Origin: Acidobacteriota bacterium
Lineage (GTDB): Bacteria; Acidobacteriota; Vicinamibacteria; Vicinamibacterales; UBA2999
Length of the DNA: 64,000 nt
Direction of reading: 5' to 3'
NCBI GenBank assembly: GCA_021730945.1
Contig: JAKFYH010000002.1
Location: forward strand, 84,290 to 148,289
The notes below the pieces were generated by a model. It saw nothing but the letters and a program-made list of their open reading frames with translations. It was not told the DNA's origin and did no database searches. Below are positions 25,116-33,844 of the stretch, in pieces. Position 1 is the stretch's first letter. Each line of letters opens with the position of its first letter. A program made the position numbers and the translations under genes.

Positions 25116-27308
25116 CTAGAACAGGTAGGTCAAGCGGACGAACCCGGCATGTGCCGTGTACGGGCGATACAGGTAGCCAAGCAGCAACGCGTTGGTGGCG
25201 ACCACCGGCTGTCCCTCCTGCACTACCGGCAGCGCCAGGCCGCTAAGCGTGGTTGGGCCGAGCGCGAAGTCCTGCACCTTGTAGTCGTCGTACCAGTAGG
25301 CGACACCGAAGCGCAGGTTGCGCGCCAGCTCGTAGGTGACATCGATCTCGCCTCGCAACAGTTCGTTCTTCACGGCCGGCAGTTGTTCCGGCGCCGGAAG
25401 CGGTGAGCCGGTGACCAGGCCATAGAGATAGGTGTCGTTCGATCGGTTCCAGTCGGCCGAGATCCGGATCATCGTTCGCTCGATGGCGCGGTCGATATCG
25501 AATGCGGCTTCAAGGAAATTGACCTTGCCGGTGTAGTCGGTGGTCCAGTTTCGCAGCAGGTTGGCCTGGTCGGTGGCGTTGTTGGCGCTGCGGGACTGCT
25601 GCCGCGACTGGTAGCGTTCCCAGCCGTAGCTGGCGCTCAGCGTATAGCGGTCGTCGGGCACCACGGTGAATCCCGCCGAGTACTGGTCGGAGTCGTACGA
25701 CTGCAGGCCGGCGCCGCTGTGGGGATACTCGTCACGGCCGATGCCGGCCGAGGCGGTGAGTCCGAACATGCCGCCGGGCATCACATTGGCAATCAGCGTG
25801 ACCCGCTGGCGATCGCGGTCGGCCACGTCGTAGTGACGCAGATCGGCGAGTTCGCCGACTTCCGCCAGCGCATCGGCCTCGAAGTGCTCGCCTTCGCGCT
25901 TGCGGTTCTCGTAGACGCCGCGCAGCATCACGTACTGGTTCCCGGTCGTGTCGAGCGAGACGCGGAACACGTTCTCGGCGGTCTTTTCCCAGAGCCGGTG
26001 CGTGTAGTCGGTCACGAGGTGACTGAAGCCCACCCTCAAGGAGGTTGACGGCACCACCTGGAGCGCCGCGTCGGCGTCGAAGGTGGCGCGCTTGACCGAG
26101 TGATACTCCGAGGGTCCGGCGCTGGCGCCGAACGAGCCGTCGTAGGCAACCGACCCTCCCGCCCGCTCGAAGACCGGCGTCTGCACGTCCACGTCGGCAT
26201 AGCGATACTTTGCATTGAACGACAGCAGCCGCGCCGGCCGGGACGCCAGCGTGAACTGGGCGATCGTCATCTGGTTCTTGGCTTCGGCGGTGGCCCGCGC
26301 CAGCGCAATCGGCGCGATCGCGGTGTTGATGGTGAAGGGCAGCAGCGGCTCGTTGCTGCGACCCTCGCCCAAGGCCAGGTAGCCGGTGAGACGGGTCCGT
26401 CCCGCCAGGCTGACCGCCCCGGTGCCGTGGAGGTAGGTCAGCGTGTTGGCCGGCCACAGTGACATGCGGCCCTGCGACGGCGTGCCGGCGATGTCGGGAC
26501 CGTAGCGCAGGGGGTTGTCCCACGTGACGCTCTCGATGTTGTTGTCAAACGCCGACCCATCCCAGCCGATGCGCACCATGCCGGCGCTGTTGGCCCACTC
26601 GAGCGAGGTCTGGACGTCGGTGGTACGGGTATCGACCGGCACCGGCAGCTCGACGGCGTTGCTGAAGCCGAACGTGGCGCCGAACGGGATGGCGCCTTCG
26701 CGTGTGGTGTTCCGGAACTTGATGCCGATATCGGTGTGGCGATTGAGGTTGAACACCACGTCAGCCGTGCCGGTCTTGCGCAGCGTTTGCAGGTCGAACC
26801 GCACCGCCTGGTCTTCGAACGCCCGCAGGTTCTTCAGGCCGGCCTGGATTTCCTGCTGGAGGGAATCCTCGAGCCGGAACACGCCGGGCGCACTCTCGGT
26901 GTAGAGCGTGCGCGTGTCGGCGCTGATGAACAGCGGAATCTGGTCCCACATGAAGGACGCCGTCAGCCGGCCGACCCGCTGCACATCCAGTTGGTACCGC
27001 TGATCGCGATAGCCGATATTGAAGGCCTGCGCCTCGAAGTTCCAGTCGGCGGTCCGACGGCCGAGCAGGCCGTTGGTGCCGTAGACGCCGGGCCGCAAAT
27101 CGCGGTAGCGCTGAAAGCGTGCTTCATCGCCATCGATGCTCGTGACTCGGCCGCCGAGGTCGATCGCGCCGTAGAGCTTGCCGCTCATCTCGCTCCTGGC
27201 CACGTCCGCCGGACTGGTCGGCGCCGGCAGTGAGGGCGGATCCTGCGCCTGCGCCAGGCCGCCCAAGGCGAGGGTCAGGGCCGCTGCCAAACACAATGTG
27301 CTTTTCAT
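25116..27308 (-). CDS. MtrB/PioB-family outer-membrane beta-barrel
   Basis: MtrB-type barrels hold a decahaem cytochrome and form an electron conduit through the outer membrane. The 730-residue product has a Sec signal (LCLAAALTLALGGLAQAQ). A long series of alternating amphipathic strands ends in aromatic VRLTYLF, the C-terminal phenylalanine expected for BAM-inserted barrels. No CXXC is present near the N-terminus, in contrast to Shewanella MtrB. It is the last gene of a cytochrome operon, 12 bases after the decahaem gene. Confidence 0.87.
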   Translation of the reverse strand: MKSTLCLAAALTLALGGLAQAQDPPSLPAPTSPADVARSEMSGKLYGAIDLGGRVTSIDGDEARFQRYRDLRPGVYGTNGLLGRRTADWNFEAQAFNIGYRDQRYQLDVQRVGRLTASFMWDQIPLFISADTRTLYTESAPGVFRLEDSLQQEIQAGLKNLRAFEDQAVRFDLQTLRKTGTADVVFNLNRHTDIGIKFRNTTREGAIPFGATFGFSNAVELPVPVDTRTTDVQTSLEWANSAGMVRIGWDGSAFDNNIESVTWDNPLRYGPDIAGTPSQGRMSLWPANTLTYLHGTGAVSLAGRTRLTGYLALGEGRSNEPLLPFTINTAIAPIALARATAEAKNQMTIAQFTLASRPARLLSFNAKYRYADVDVQTPVFERAGGSVAYDGSFGASAGPSEYHSVKRATFDADAALQVVPSTSLRVGFSHLVTDYTHRLWEKTAENVFRVSLDTTGNQYVMLRGVYENRKREGEHFEADALAEVGELADLRHYDVADRDRQRVTLIANVMPGGMFGLTASAGIGRDEYPHSGAGLQSYDSDQYSAGFTVVPDDRYTLSASYGWERYQSRQQSRSANNATDQANLLRNWTTDYTGKVNFLEAAFDIDRAIERTMIRISADWNRSNDTYLYGLVTGSPLPAPEQLPAVKNELLRGEIDVTYELARNLRFGVAYWYDDYKVQDFALGPTTLSGLALPVVQEGQPVVATNALLLGYLYRPYTAHAGFVRLTYLF

Positions 27309-27320
27309 GATCGGCCCCCG

Positions 27321-28343
27321 TTACTGTCGCAAGAAGGTCGCACCAGCCGGATGGTTCGACCCGTGAATGGCTGAATGGCAGGACACGCAGCTGCGGCTGT
27401 AGAGCCGGTTGCTGGTGCCGAGTACCTTGTTGTCGTAAATGGTCGACGGATGCCGCGTGTGGTTGTGGCATCGCTGGCACAGGAACGGCAGTTTCGCCAC
27501 CAGCATGCGATCGTTATTCGAACCATGCGGGTCGTGACAGGTGGCGCAACTGTCGCCGCTGACGCCGGCGTGCTCGAACAGGAACGGCCCACGCTTCTCA
27601 GTGTGGCAGGTGGCGCACGATTCGTTGATCGAGTTACCGGCCTTGAGCAGCCGCACGTTGGTCGAGCCGTGCGGGTTATGGCACGACGAACACTCCATCT
27701 TGCCTTCGCGCACCGGCATGTGGCCGGAGCGATCGAGCTTGGCGACCTTGTCGCGGTGGCACGACATGCACTGCTGCTGCTGATTCACCGTCTTCAGTTG
27801 CGCCTTCGCCGACTTCGGCTGGTGCACGCTGTGGCAGCTCACGCACGAGACGTTGCGCGCTTCGTGCTGGCTGCCCTTCCAGAGCGCGTGCGGGCCGCGG
27901 TTGTGGCAGGTCGCACAGGTCTCGGTCACCGCCTTGGCCGACAACTTGTTGAACTGCACCGGCTTGACTTTTTCCGGATCGCTGGCGTGGGCCTCACCCG
28001 GCCCGTGGCAGCTTTCGCATCCCTGGGCCGCGGCGGGTGTTCGCGGGTCCTTGGCCAACCCGTGCTTCGACGCCTTGAGCGACGCGTCGTAGCCCGTGTG
28101 GCAGGTCGCACATGCCTCTTCGCCGACATAGCCGGCCGCCGGCGTCGCCGGCGCCGTCTGGGCCGCCTGCGCCGCGGGCTCCGGCGTCGCCGGGTCGGCG
28201 GGGATGGCTGGAACGTTGTCGATCGCGGCAGGCGGAATCGGTGATGCCGCCACTGGCGCGGTGCGCGCCACGGTCGCCACCAACACACCCGCGAACAACA
28301 GCGCGGCCGCGATGTTCATGAACGTTATTGGACGTAATCTCAC
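27321..28343 (-). CDS. MtrA/DmsE-type decahaem c-type cytochrome
   Basis: This 340-residue secreted cytochrome has ten CXXCH motifs (CATCH, CESCH, CATCH, CVSCH, CMSCH, CSSCH, CATCH, CATCH, CQRCH, CVSCH). Spacing and length are typical of MtrA/DmsE, which form a 10-haem wire inside an MtrB barrel. The GTG at 28343 is favoured because GAGAGG precedes it; an ATG eight codons in has no ribosome site. A proline/alanine-rich linker (about residues 35-70) lies after the signal peptide. It is followed directly by the barrel gene. Confidence 0.92.
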   Translation of the reverse strand: MRLRPITFMNIAAALLFAGVLVATVARTAPVAASPIPPAAIDNVPAIPADPATPEPAAQAAQTAPATPAAGYVGEEACATCHTGYDASLKASKHGLAKDPRTPAAAQGCESCHGPGEAHASDPEKVKPVQFNKLSAKAVTETCATCHNRGPHALWKGSQHEARNVSCVSCHSVHQPKSAKAQLKTVNQQQQCMSCHRDKVAKLDRSGHMPVREGKMECSSCHNPHGSTNVRLLKAGNSINESCATCHTEKRGPFLFEHAGVSGDSCATCHDPHGSNNDRMLVAKLPFLCQRCHNHTRHPSTIYDNKVLGTSNRLYSRSCVSCHSAIHGSNHPAGATFLRQ

Positions 28344-28365
28344 GTCACCCTCTCTTCTGTCGAAC

Positions 28366-28460
28366 TAGCAACTGCAACAGCAACTGTCAACTGAACTATC
28401 AACTGCAACTGTCCACTGCACTTCCAACTGAAACTTTCAACTTTCAAGTTTCAACTTTTC
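28366..28460. repeat. Degenerate CAACTG/CAACTTT repeat region
   Basis: This intergenic stretch upstream of the decahaem gene is a loose series of CAACTG and CAACTTT units ending in AACTTTCAACTTTCAAG. It looks like a decayed relative of the perfect CAACTTT array at 8197-8235. Confidence 0.75.
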
Positions 28461-28474
28461 ACGGCCCGTTTCAG

Positions 28475-29827
28475 CTACGGCATCTCGTGGCACGTCTGGC
28501 AGTCCTGGGCGATGGTCCGGCCATCAGGCGCCTTGTGGTTGTCATCGTGACAACGGAAACAACCCTGCGATGCGACATGGCCGATGTTGTTCGGATACGT
28601 GCCCCAGCCGACTTTCATTGCCGGGAAGATGTTCTGCGAATAGAGACCCTGCACGCCGGCGATCGTGCGCGCCAGGGTGGCCGGCTCGCCGGGCCGGTCG
28701 CGATACGCCTCGCGCAGCGCCGCTTCGATTCCCCGCATGGCGGCGTCGGTAGAGCCATACGGCGTCTTCAGAGCAGCCACCGCCTCACGCCGGGCGAAGG
28801 GCAGGTCGCGCGGAATGTGTCCCTGTGCGATTGCGGTGTCAACGGCGCGCTCAGCCGAGGGTTCAAAGGTGTGTGCCGGCCGGTTGTGGCAGTCGAGACA
28901 ATCCATCGCGCGCCGCTCGCCGGCGGCCAGTTGCGCGGCGGTCGTGCCCTCGACCACGTACTCTCGCACCGTGCCGGAACGATCGGTGAACTTGACCCAC
29001 GGGATGGTCTGGCGCTGCGGGTCGGTGGCGATGAACTCGATCCGGTTGTCGACGCTCATGTGCCAGTGAATGCCGCTGCCGGTCCCGGCGTCCGCCCGCC
29101 CGCCGCCCACGTGCAGCTGCAAGGTGGTCACGGTCTCCGAACTGGTTTCGTCATCGGCGTACTCGCGGATCTGCTTCAGCTTGTCGCCATGGTTCTTCTC
29201 GGGCCAGTGACAGGTGGCGCAGGTCTCGCGGGCTGCACGCATGTTGTGCACCGGCGCCGGCACCGGGGTCGGCACGTTGTTGGTGAACACTTGCCAGAGC
29301 TGCCGGGTGCCCGCGATCTTCGACTGCACCAGCGCTTCGGCCCCGGGGCCGACGTGGCACGACACACACGAGACCCGCGCATGCGCCGACACCTTGTAGG
29401 CGGCATACTCCGGTTCCATGGTTGTGTGACAGGTCGTGCCGCAGAACTCCGCCGACTCCATGTGGTGCACCGCGCCATAGGCGGCGAGCGAGAAGATCAA
29501 CACGTTGACTATCGTCAGCACGCCGACCGCCACGATCACCGTCCGTGTGCGCGGCAGGCGCAGGTCGATCACCGGCCAGTCAGCCGAGCCGTGCCCGGCC
29601 GCCACTCGCCGGCGCTGCCGCCACGCGCCGATCGGAATCAGCAGCAGGCCCACCAGGAACACCGCCGGTACGGCCACAAACAGCAGCAGACCCAGGTAGG
29701 GGTTCCGCAGCTGACCGCCCATCTCGAGCGCCAACAGCACCAGAAAGACAACCGACGCCGCCGTGGCGATGGCCACGCCGACGAGGCTGATCGGGTTGCG
29801 GGCGGCTGAGGGCAGGTCGAAGCGCAT
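28475..29827 (-). CDS. NapC/NirT-type membrane hexahaem cytochrome
   Basis: This 450-residue protein has three N-terminal helices (about residues 12-33, 45-66, 95-117) and a periplasmic domain with six haem sites. The first is CX3CH (CGTTCH in EFCGTTCHTTMEPEY); the rest are CVSCH, CATCH, CLDCH, CFRCH and CQTCH. NapC-family proteins take electrons from quinol and hand them to periplasmic cytochromes. Here the recipient would be the MtrA-like decahaem. It sits between a small cytochrome c gene (10 bases away) and the MtrA/B genes. The long helix-rich insert around 300-400 is not in short NapC proteins. Confidence 0.87.
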   Translation of the reverse strand: MRFDLPSAARNPISLVGVAIATAASVVFLVLLALEMGGQLRNPYLGLLLFVAVPAVFLVGLLLIPIGAWRQRRRVAAGHGSADWPVIDLRLPRTRTVIVAVGVLTIVNVLIFSLAAYGAVHHMESAEFCGTTCHTTMEPEYAAYKVSAHARVSCVSCHVGPGAEALVQSKIAGTRQLWQVFTNNVPTPVPAPVHNMRAARETCATCHWPEKNHGDKLKQIREYADDETSSETVTTLQLHVGGGRADAGTGSGIHWHMSVDNRIEFIATDPQRQTIPWVKFTDRSGTVREYVVEGTTAAQLAAGERRAMDCLDCHNRPAHTFEPSAERAVDTAIAQGHIPRDLPFARREAVAALKTPYGSTDAAMRGIEAALREAYRDRPGEPATLARTIAGVQGLYSQNIFPAMKVGWGTYPNNIGHVASQGCFRCHDDNHKAPDGRTIAQDCQTCHEMP

Positions 29828-29837
29828 GATGGCCCGG

Positions 29838-30188
29838 CTATTTCTTCTTGGACACGAGCAACGCCACCAGGGCGTCGAGGTCGGCCTTGGGCAGGTTCGG
29901 GTAAGCCCGCATGAGCGGCTTACGGGTCGCCTTGGTCTTCGCCGTCATCTCGGCCGGATTGACAATCCACTGTCGAATCTCGTCGGCCGTCAGTTTAGTG
30001 CCGACGCCGTCGAGCGGACCCTTCGCCATCCCCTTGCCGTCCAGCGAGTGACACATCGAGCACTTTTGTGCCGCGTACACCGCCGCTCCGTCCGGGGCGC
30101 CCTGCGCCGCTGCCACGGTGGTCAACATCGGCCACGCCAGAATCACCGTCGCCATTGCCATCCATCTCACGTTACGATTCGCATTCAT
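29838..30188 (-). CDS. Small monohaem cytochrome c
   Basis: This protein of about 116 residues has a signal peptide (VRWMAMATVILAWPMLTTVAAAQ) and one haem site CSMCH, with a likely distal Met in KPLMRAYPNLP. It is the first gene of the NapC-MtrA-MtrB operon and probably a soluble periplasmic shuttle. The ATG at 30188 follows a GAGGGA ribosome site; a GTG codon immediately precedes it. A candidate sigma-54 promoter lies 33 bases upstream. Confidence 0.9.
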   Translation of the reverse strand: MNANRNVRWMAMATVILAWPMLTTVAAAQGAPDGAAVYAAQKCSMCHSLDGKGMAKGPLDGVGTKLTADEIRQWIVNPAEMTAKTKATRKPLMRAYPNLPKADLDALVALLVSKKK

Positions 30189-30231
30189 CACTTCGGTCCC
30201 TCACTAAATGGCAGTTCCAAATCCGTCACAC

Positions 30232-30247
30232 TGCAAAACCGTGGCCG
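30232..30247 (-). promoter_or_regulatory. Sigma-54 promoter of the MtrAB cytochrome operon
   Basis: The minus-strand sequence CGGCCACGGTTTTGCA has GG-N10-GC spacing with a strong -12 box (TTTTGCA) and a weaker -24 box. Predicted start is near 30221. The centre of the GGGAAAT/ATTCCCC repeat lies 86 bp upstream. Confidence 0.5.
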
Positions 30248-30290
30248 AACAGTCGTGCATGGGCGATGACCCCGAAAGTGGCGCCAAAGC

Positions 30291-30323
30291 GGGAAATCTT
30301 TCGCGCAAACCGAAAGATTCCCC
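30291..30323. promoter_or_regulatory. Inverted repeat GGGAAATCTTTCG, putative activator site
   Basis: Arms GGGAAATCTTTCG and CGAAAGATTCCCC match at 12 of 13 positions, with a 7-base spacer. It holds the ATTCCCC half-site seen at the other loci, but in diverging orientation. It lies between the cytochrome operon and the P-type ATPase gene. Confidence 0.5.
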
Positions 30324-30350
30324 AGTGCGCCGACCCGTCCTGACGAGAGC

Positions 30351-32207
30351 ATGAACCTGAGTCCTAACGCCCTGCTGCGCGACACCACCGGCCTGGCCCT
30401 GTTCTGCCTGGCCGCTATCGCCGTCCACCTGGCCATGAAGTTCGGTTTCCACGCCAGCACTGCGAGCGCCAACCTGCCATTGCTCGCTGCGATCCTGCTG
30501 GGCGGCGCACCGCTCGTCTACGACCTTGCCCGCAAGGCGCTTCGCCGCGAGTTTGGTTCCGATCTGCTCGGCGGCATCTCGATCGTCACCTCGCTCTGGT
30601 TGGGCGAGTACCTCGCCGGGTCGATCATCGTGCTCATGCTGTCGGGCGGGGCGGCGCTCGAAAGCTACGCCCTGCGCAGTGCCTCGTCCGTGCTCGACGC
30701 GCTGGCTCGCCGCGTCCCCCTCGTTGCCCACCGTCGTGTGGCGGCCACCACCGAGGACATCGTGCTGGCCGAGGTGGAGGTTGGCGACATCCTGGTCATC
30801 CATCCACACGAGATCTGTCCGGTCGACGGCGAGGTCCTCGAAGGTCACGGCGTGATGGACGAGTCGTACCTCACCGGTGAACCGTTCGAGATCACGAAGA
30901 CCCGCGGTTCGCAGGTGATCTCCGGCGCGATCAACGGTGAAGCGGTGCTGGTGATCCGCACGACCCGTCGTGCCGCCGACTCGCGCTATGCCCGCATCAT
31001 GGACGTGATGCGCGACTCCGAGGCGACGCGGCCGCGCCTGCGCCGCCTGGGCGACCGCCTCGGCGCCGTCTACACGCCGGTGGCGCTGGCCGTGGCGCTG
31101 GCCGCCTGGGCGGCCTCGGGTGACGCGACCCGCTTTCTCGCCGTGCTCGTGATTGCCACGCCGTGTCCCCTGCTGATCGCCATTCCGGTCGCCATCGTCG
31201 GGTCGATCTCTCTCTGTGCGCGCCGCGCCATCATCGTGAAGAGTCCGGCGGTGCTCGAGCAGATTGCCACCTGCCGCACGGCGATCTTCGACAAGACCGG
31301 GACCCTGACCTTCGGCGAGCCTGCGCTGACCGAGATGGTCGTGGCCGATGGATTCAACCGCGCCGATGTCCTCTCTGCCGCCGCCAGCCTGGAACGCTAT
31401 TCGAAGCATCCGCTCGCCCGCGCCGTGCTGGCGACCGCCGCCGCCGAACACGTGACCCTGGCCGAGGCGTCGATGGTGACCGAACCGCCCGGTGAAGGTC
31501 TGCGCGGCACCGTGCAGGGCCGGCAGATCGCGGTCACCAGCCGCAAGAAGGTGCTGGCGATCGATCGATTGGCCACCGGGTTTCCACCGGTCACCGGCGG
31601 CCTTGAGTGCGTGGTCGCGATCGATCAGCGGTATGCCGCCACGCTGCAGTTTCGCGATCAACCTCGTCCCGACAGTCGATCGTTCGTGCAACACCTGGGT
31701 CCGAAGCACCAGTTTCGCCGGACCATGATCGTGTCGGGCGACCGGGAGTCCGAGGTTCGCTATCTCGCCGACAAGGTCGGCGTGACCGAAGTGCACGCCG
31801 GCCAGAGCCCCGAACAGAAGCTGGCGCTGGTTCGCGCCGAAACCGCGCTGGCCCCAACGCTCTACGTCGGCGACGGCATCAATGACGCGCCGGCGATGAT
31901 GGCGGCCACGGTCGGGATGGCGATCGGCGAACACAGCGACGTCACCGCCGAGGCGGCCGGGGTGATCGCGCTGGAGAACACGCTCAAGAAGGTGGATGAG
32001 TTCATTCATATCGCGCGGCGCATGCGGCGCATTGCGCTGCAGAGCGCCGTCGGCGGCATGGCGCTCAGCCTGGCCGGCATGGGCTTCGCCGCCGCGGGCT
32101 ATCTCACGCCCGTCAACGGCGCCCTGTTGCAGGAAGCGATCGACATCGTCGCGGTGCTCAACGCGCTGCGGGCGGCGTTTCCTCCCGCGACGATGCACGA
32201 TTTCTGA
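30351..32207 (+). CDS. P1B-type heavy-metal ATPase with TPC motif
   Basis: This 618-residue P-type ATPase has the metal-translocation motif TPCPL (270-274), TGE (175-177), the phosphorylated Asp314 in DKTGTLT, the SKHPLA nucleotide-domain motif and GDGINDAP. There is no N-terminal metal-binding domain and no CPC. The membrane motif resembles neither the CPC (Cu, Zn/Cd) nor the SPC (Co/Zn) groups exactly, so the substrate is unclear. The gene starts 28 bases after the inverted repeat at 30291-30323, too close for an NtrC-type enhancer to serve it. Confidence 0.85.
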   Translation: MNLSPNALLRDTTGLALFCLAAIAVHLAMKFGFHASTASANLPLLAAILLGGAPLVYDLARKALRREFGSDLLGGISIVTSLWLGEYLAGSIIVLMLSGGAALESYALRSASSVLDALARRVPLVAHRRVAATTEDIVLAEVEVGDILVIHPHEICPVDGEVLEGHGVMDESYLTGEPFEITKTRGSQVISGAINGEAVLVIRTTRRAADSRYARIMDVMRDSEATRPRLRRLGDRLGAVYTPVALAVALAAWAASGDATRFLAVLVIATPCPLLIAIPVAIVGSISLCARRAIIVKSPAVLEQIATCRTAIFDKTGTLTFGEPALTEMVVADGFNRADVLSAAASLERYSKHPLARAVLATAAAEHVTLAEASMVTEPPGEGLRGTVQGRQIAVTSRKKVLAIDRLATGFPPVTGGLECVVAIDQRYAATLQFRDQPRPDSRSFVQHLGPKHQFRRTMIVSGDRESEVRYLADKVGVTEVHAGQSPEQKLALVRAETALAPTLYVGDGINDAPAMMAATVGMAIGEHSDVTAEAAGVIALENTLKKVDEFIHIARRMRRIALQSAVGGMALSLAGMGFAAAGYLTPVNGALLQEAIDIVAVLNALRAAFPPATMHDF

Positions 32208-32224
32208 GGTGCGGTTGCGGCCAG

Positions 32225-32776
32225 CTAGCGCTGCGCCGCGCCGCCGCGTGGCAGTAACAGCATCATCTTCGTGACGCTTTCGTCCACCTGCTTCCGCAGG
32301 CGGTCCTGGTTGTCGATGATGCCGGTCATGGTGTCTTGCGCCCAGCCGCGCCACACCACCTTCTTGGTCTTGGCGTCGACCACGTCGATCACCAGCGTGC
32401 CCTGCTCGTAGTCGACCACCTGCGGCTCGCAGTCGCCGTAGCAATAGCCGTACTGCTGGTCGGCGCGGTAGACGTCGAGGCGCTGATTGACGCTCGCGTG
32501 GTAGTGAATCAGCAGGTCGGCACCGGCGGCGGTCGTGAGGTTGAAGCCCTTTTCGGCCATCTTCTTCTCGATCGCACCCTGCAGGTAGTCGTTAAAGAAC
32601 GGATTGTTGTCGAGCCGCGGATCGCCCACCGGCAGGTTGTCGGGCGGACCCCACTCGTAAGTCGCATACTGCGTGAAGTTGACGCCGCGCTCAATGTGCG
32701 AGCTGACGTTCATGGTCGCGCACCCGGCGGCCGCGACCGCGGTCAGTGCAACGATGAGTCCTGTGATTCTGCGCAT
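32225..32776 (-). CDS. DUF4136-family lipoprotein
   Basis: This 183-residue lipoprotein (lipobox AAAGC, Cys19) has the DUF4136 core: YATYEWGPPD near residue 40, ADLLIHYHASV and GTLVIDVVDAKTKKVVWRGWAQ. DUF4136 proteins are envelope lipoproteins of unknown function common in Bacteroidota and Acidobacteriota. It is convergent with the P-type ATPase gene, 17 bases apart. Confidence 0.85.
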   Translation of the reverse strand: MRRITGLIVALTAVAAAGCATMNVSSHIERGVNFTQYATYEWGPPDNLPVGDPRLDNNPFFNDYLQGAIEKKMAEKGFNLTTAAGADLLIHYHASVNQRLDVYRADQQYGYCYGDCEPQVVDYEQGTLVIDVVDAKTKKVVWRGWAQDTMTGIIDNQDRLRKQVDESVTKMMLLLPRGGAAQR

Positions 32777-32794
32777 AACTATTCTCCGGTGCGG

Positions 32795-33043
32795 TCAGTA
32801 CCCGCTGTGTGTGCGAGCGTAACGGCCGGTGTCGTCACGCTGCAGGAATCCTTCTTGAACCAGGTCGTCGAGCGCGTGCTCACAGGTGGCGCGATCGAGC
32901 GACCAGAGGCGCATGGCCTGCTCCGGCTTAAGTCGCAGACCGGGCATCTCCCGGTACTCACCACGGATGCGAAGCTCCAGCGCGCTCATTGGCGACCGAT
33001 GGAACACATAGACCGTGCAGGGTTCACCAGATTGTGCCGCCAT
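32795..33043 (-). CDS. Small winged-helix-like protein
   Basis: This 82-residue protein has a C-terminal segment MPGLRLKPEQAMRLWSLDR followed by CEHALDDLVQEGFLQRDDTGRYAR. It reads like a winged helix-turn-helix: two helices, a recognition helix and a wing. I have seen such short proteins in Acidobacteriota genomes annotated as hypothetical. The ATG at 33043 is chosen because it begins the conserved part. It may be a DNA-binding regulator, but this is not demonstrated. Confidence 0.6.
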   Translation of the reverse strand: MAAQSGEPCTVYVFHRSPMSALELRIRGEYREMPGLRLKPEQAMRLWSLDRATCEHALDDLVQEGFLQRDDTGRYARTHSGY

Positions 33044-33130
33044 CACGCCTCCTTCACGCATCGCGCTTCGCCCTCTTCCGTACCAGAGATAAAGCATCGA
33101 TCATGCCAACACAGATGGGCGAATTCCCAG

Positions 33131-33164
33131 GGCCGCAGATGACACAGATAACGCAGATGACGCC
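33131..33164 (-). repeat. GTCATCTG-family repeat upstream of the winged-helix gene
   Basis: On the minus strand GCGTCATCTGCGTTATCTG is followed by TGTCATCTGCGGCC. This is the same family as at 21058, 44931 and 56417, placed upstream of and in the same direction as the gene at 32795-33043. Confidence 0.8.
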
Positions 33165-33305
33165 AAACGTTGGGAATTTCACCCAGACTGCGGAGATTCT
33201 CTCGGTCATCTCGGGCCAGACCGGCGCGCTTGCGGCCGCCCGCGGCAGGGGCTTTGCAATGCCCCGTACCAGTTGCCGAGCTGCGCAAGCTCGACTGGAG
33301 GCGTG

Positions 33306-33827
33306 ATGGACCGGGGACGGCAGCAACAGCGCCGGCAGGCGCGCGACAGCAGACAACGGGCCCAGCGCAGCTCGGCCGTGCGCGCCGGTCACCGGCGATT
33401 TCGCACCGGGCTGTGGTCGTACTTTTGGCGCGGCGACATCCCGACCCTGCTCACGGCGCCGATCATTTACTCGGTCGCGATACCCTTCCTACTGCTCGAT
33501 GGCTGGGTCAGAGCCTACCAGGCCATCTGCTTTCGGGCGTGGGGCATCGCGCCGGTTCGCCGCCGGGCGTATTTCGCCATCGACCGCCATAAGCTCGCCT
33601 ACCTGAACGGCGTGGAGCGGCTCAACTGCCTGTTTTGCAGCTACGCCAACGGCCTGATCGGCTACGTCCGGGAGGTGGCCGCCCGGACCGAACAATACTG
33701 GTGCCCGATCCACCACGCGCGCCGCATCCGCCAGCCTCACGACCGATACCCGGCGTTTGCCCCGTACGGCGATCCTGCGGCGTATCGCCGCCTGCTGCCC
33801 ACGCTGCGTGCAGCCTTGAAGAAGTAG
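33306..33827 (+). CDS. Conserved membrane protein with NCLFCSYANG and YWCPIHH motifs
   Basis: This 173-residue protein has a basic N-terminus, one or two hydrophobic segments (about residues 45-70) and a C-terminal part with conserved cysteines: NCLFCSYANGLIGYVREVAARTEQYWCPIHH. The CX2C plus CPIHH pattern looks like a metal- or redox-binding site. I recall homologues of this unnamed family in proteobacteria but no established function. The ATG at 33306 follows GGAGG by 4 bases. It precedes the FixL-like kinase by 17 bases and is probably co-transcribed. Confidence 0.7.
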   Translation: MDRGRQQQRRQARDSRQRAQRSSAVRAGHRRFRTGLWSYFWRGDIPTLLTAPIIYSVAIPFLLLDGWVRAYQAICFRAWGIAPVRRRAYFAIDRHKLAYLNGVERLNCLFCSYANGLIGYVREVAARTEQYWCPIHHARRIRQPHDRYPAFAPYGDPAAYRRLLPTLRAALKK

Positions 33828-33844
33828 CGAACTACACTGTTGGG

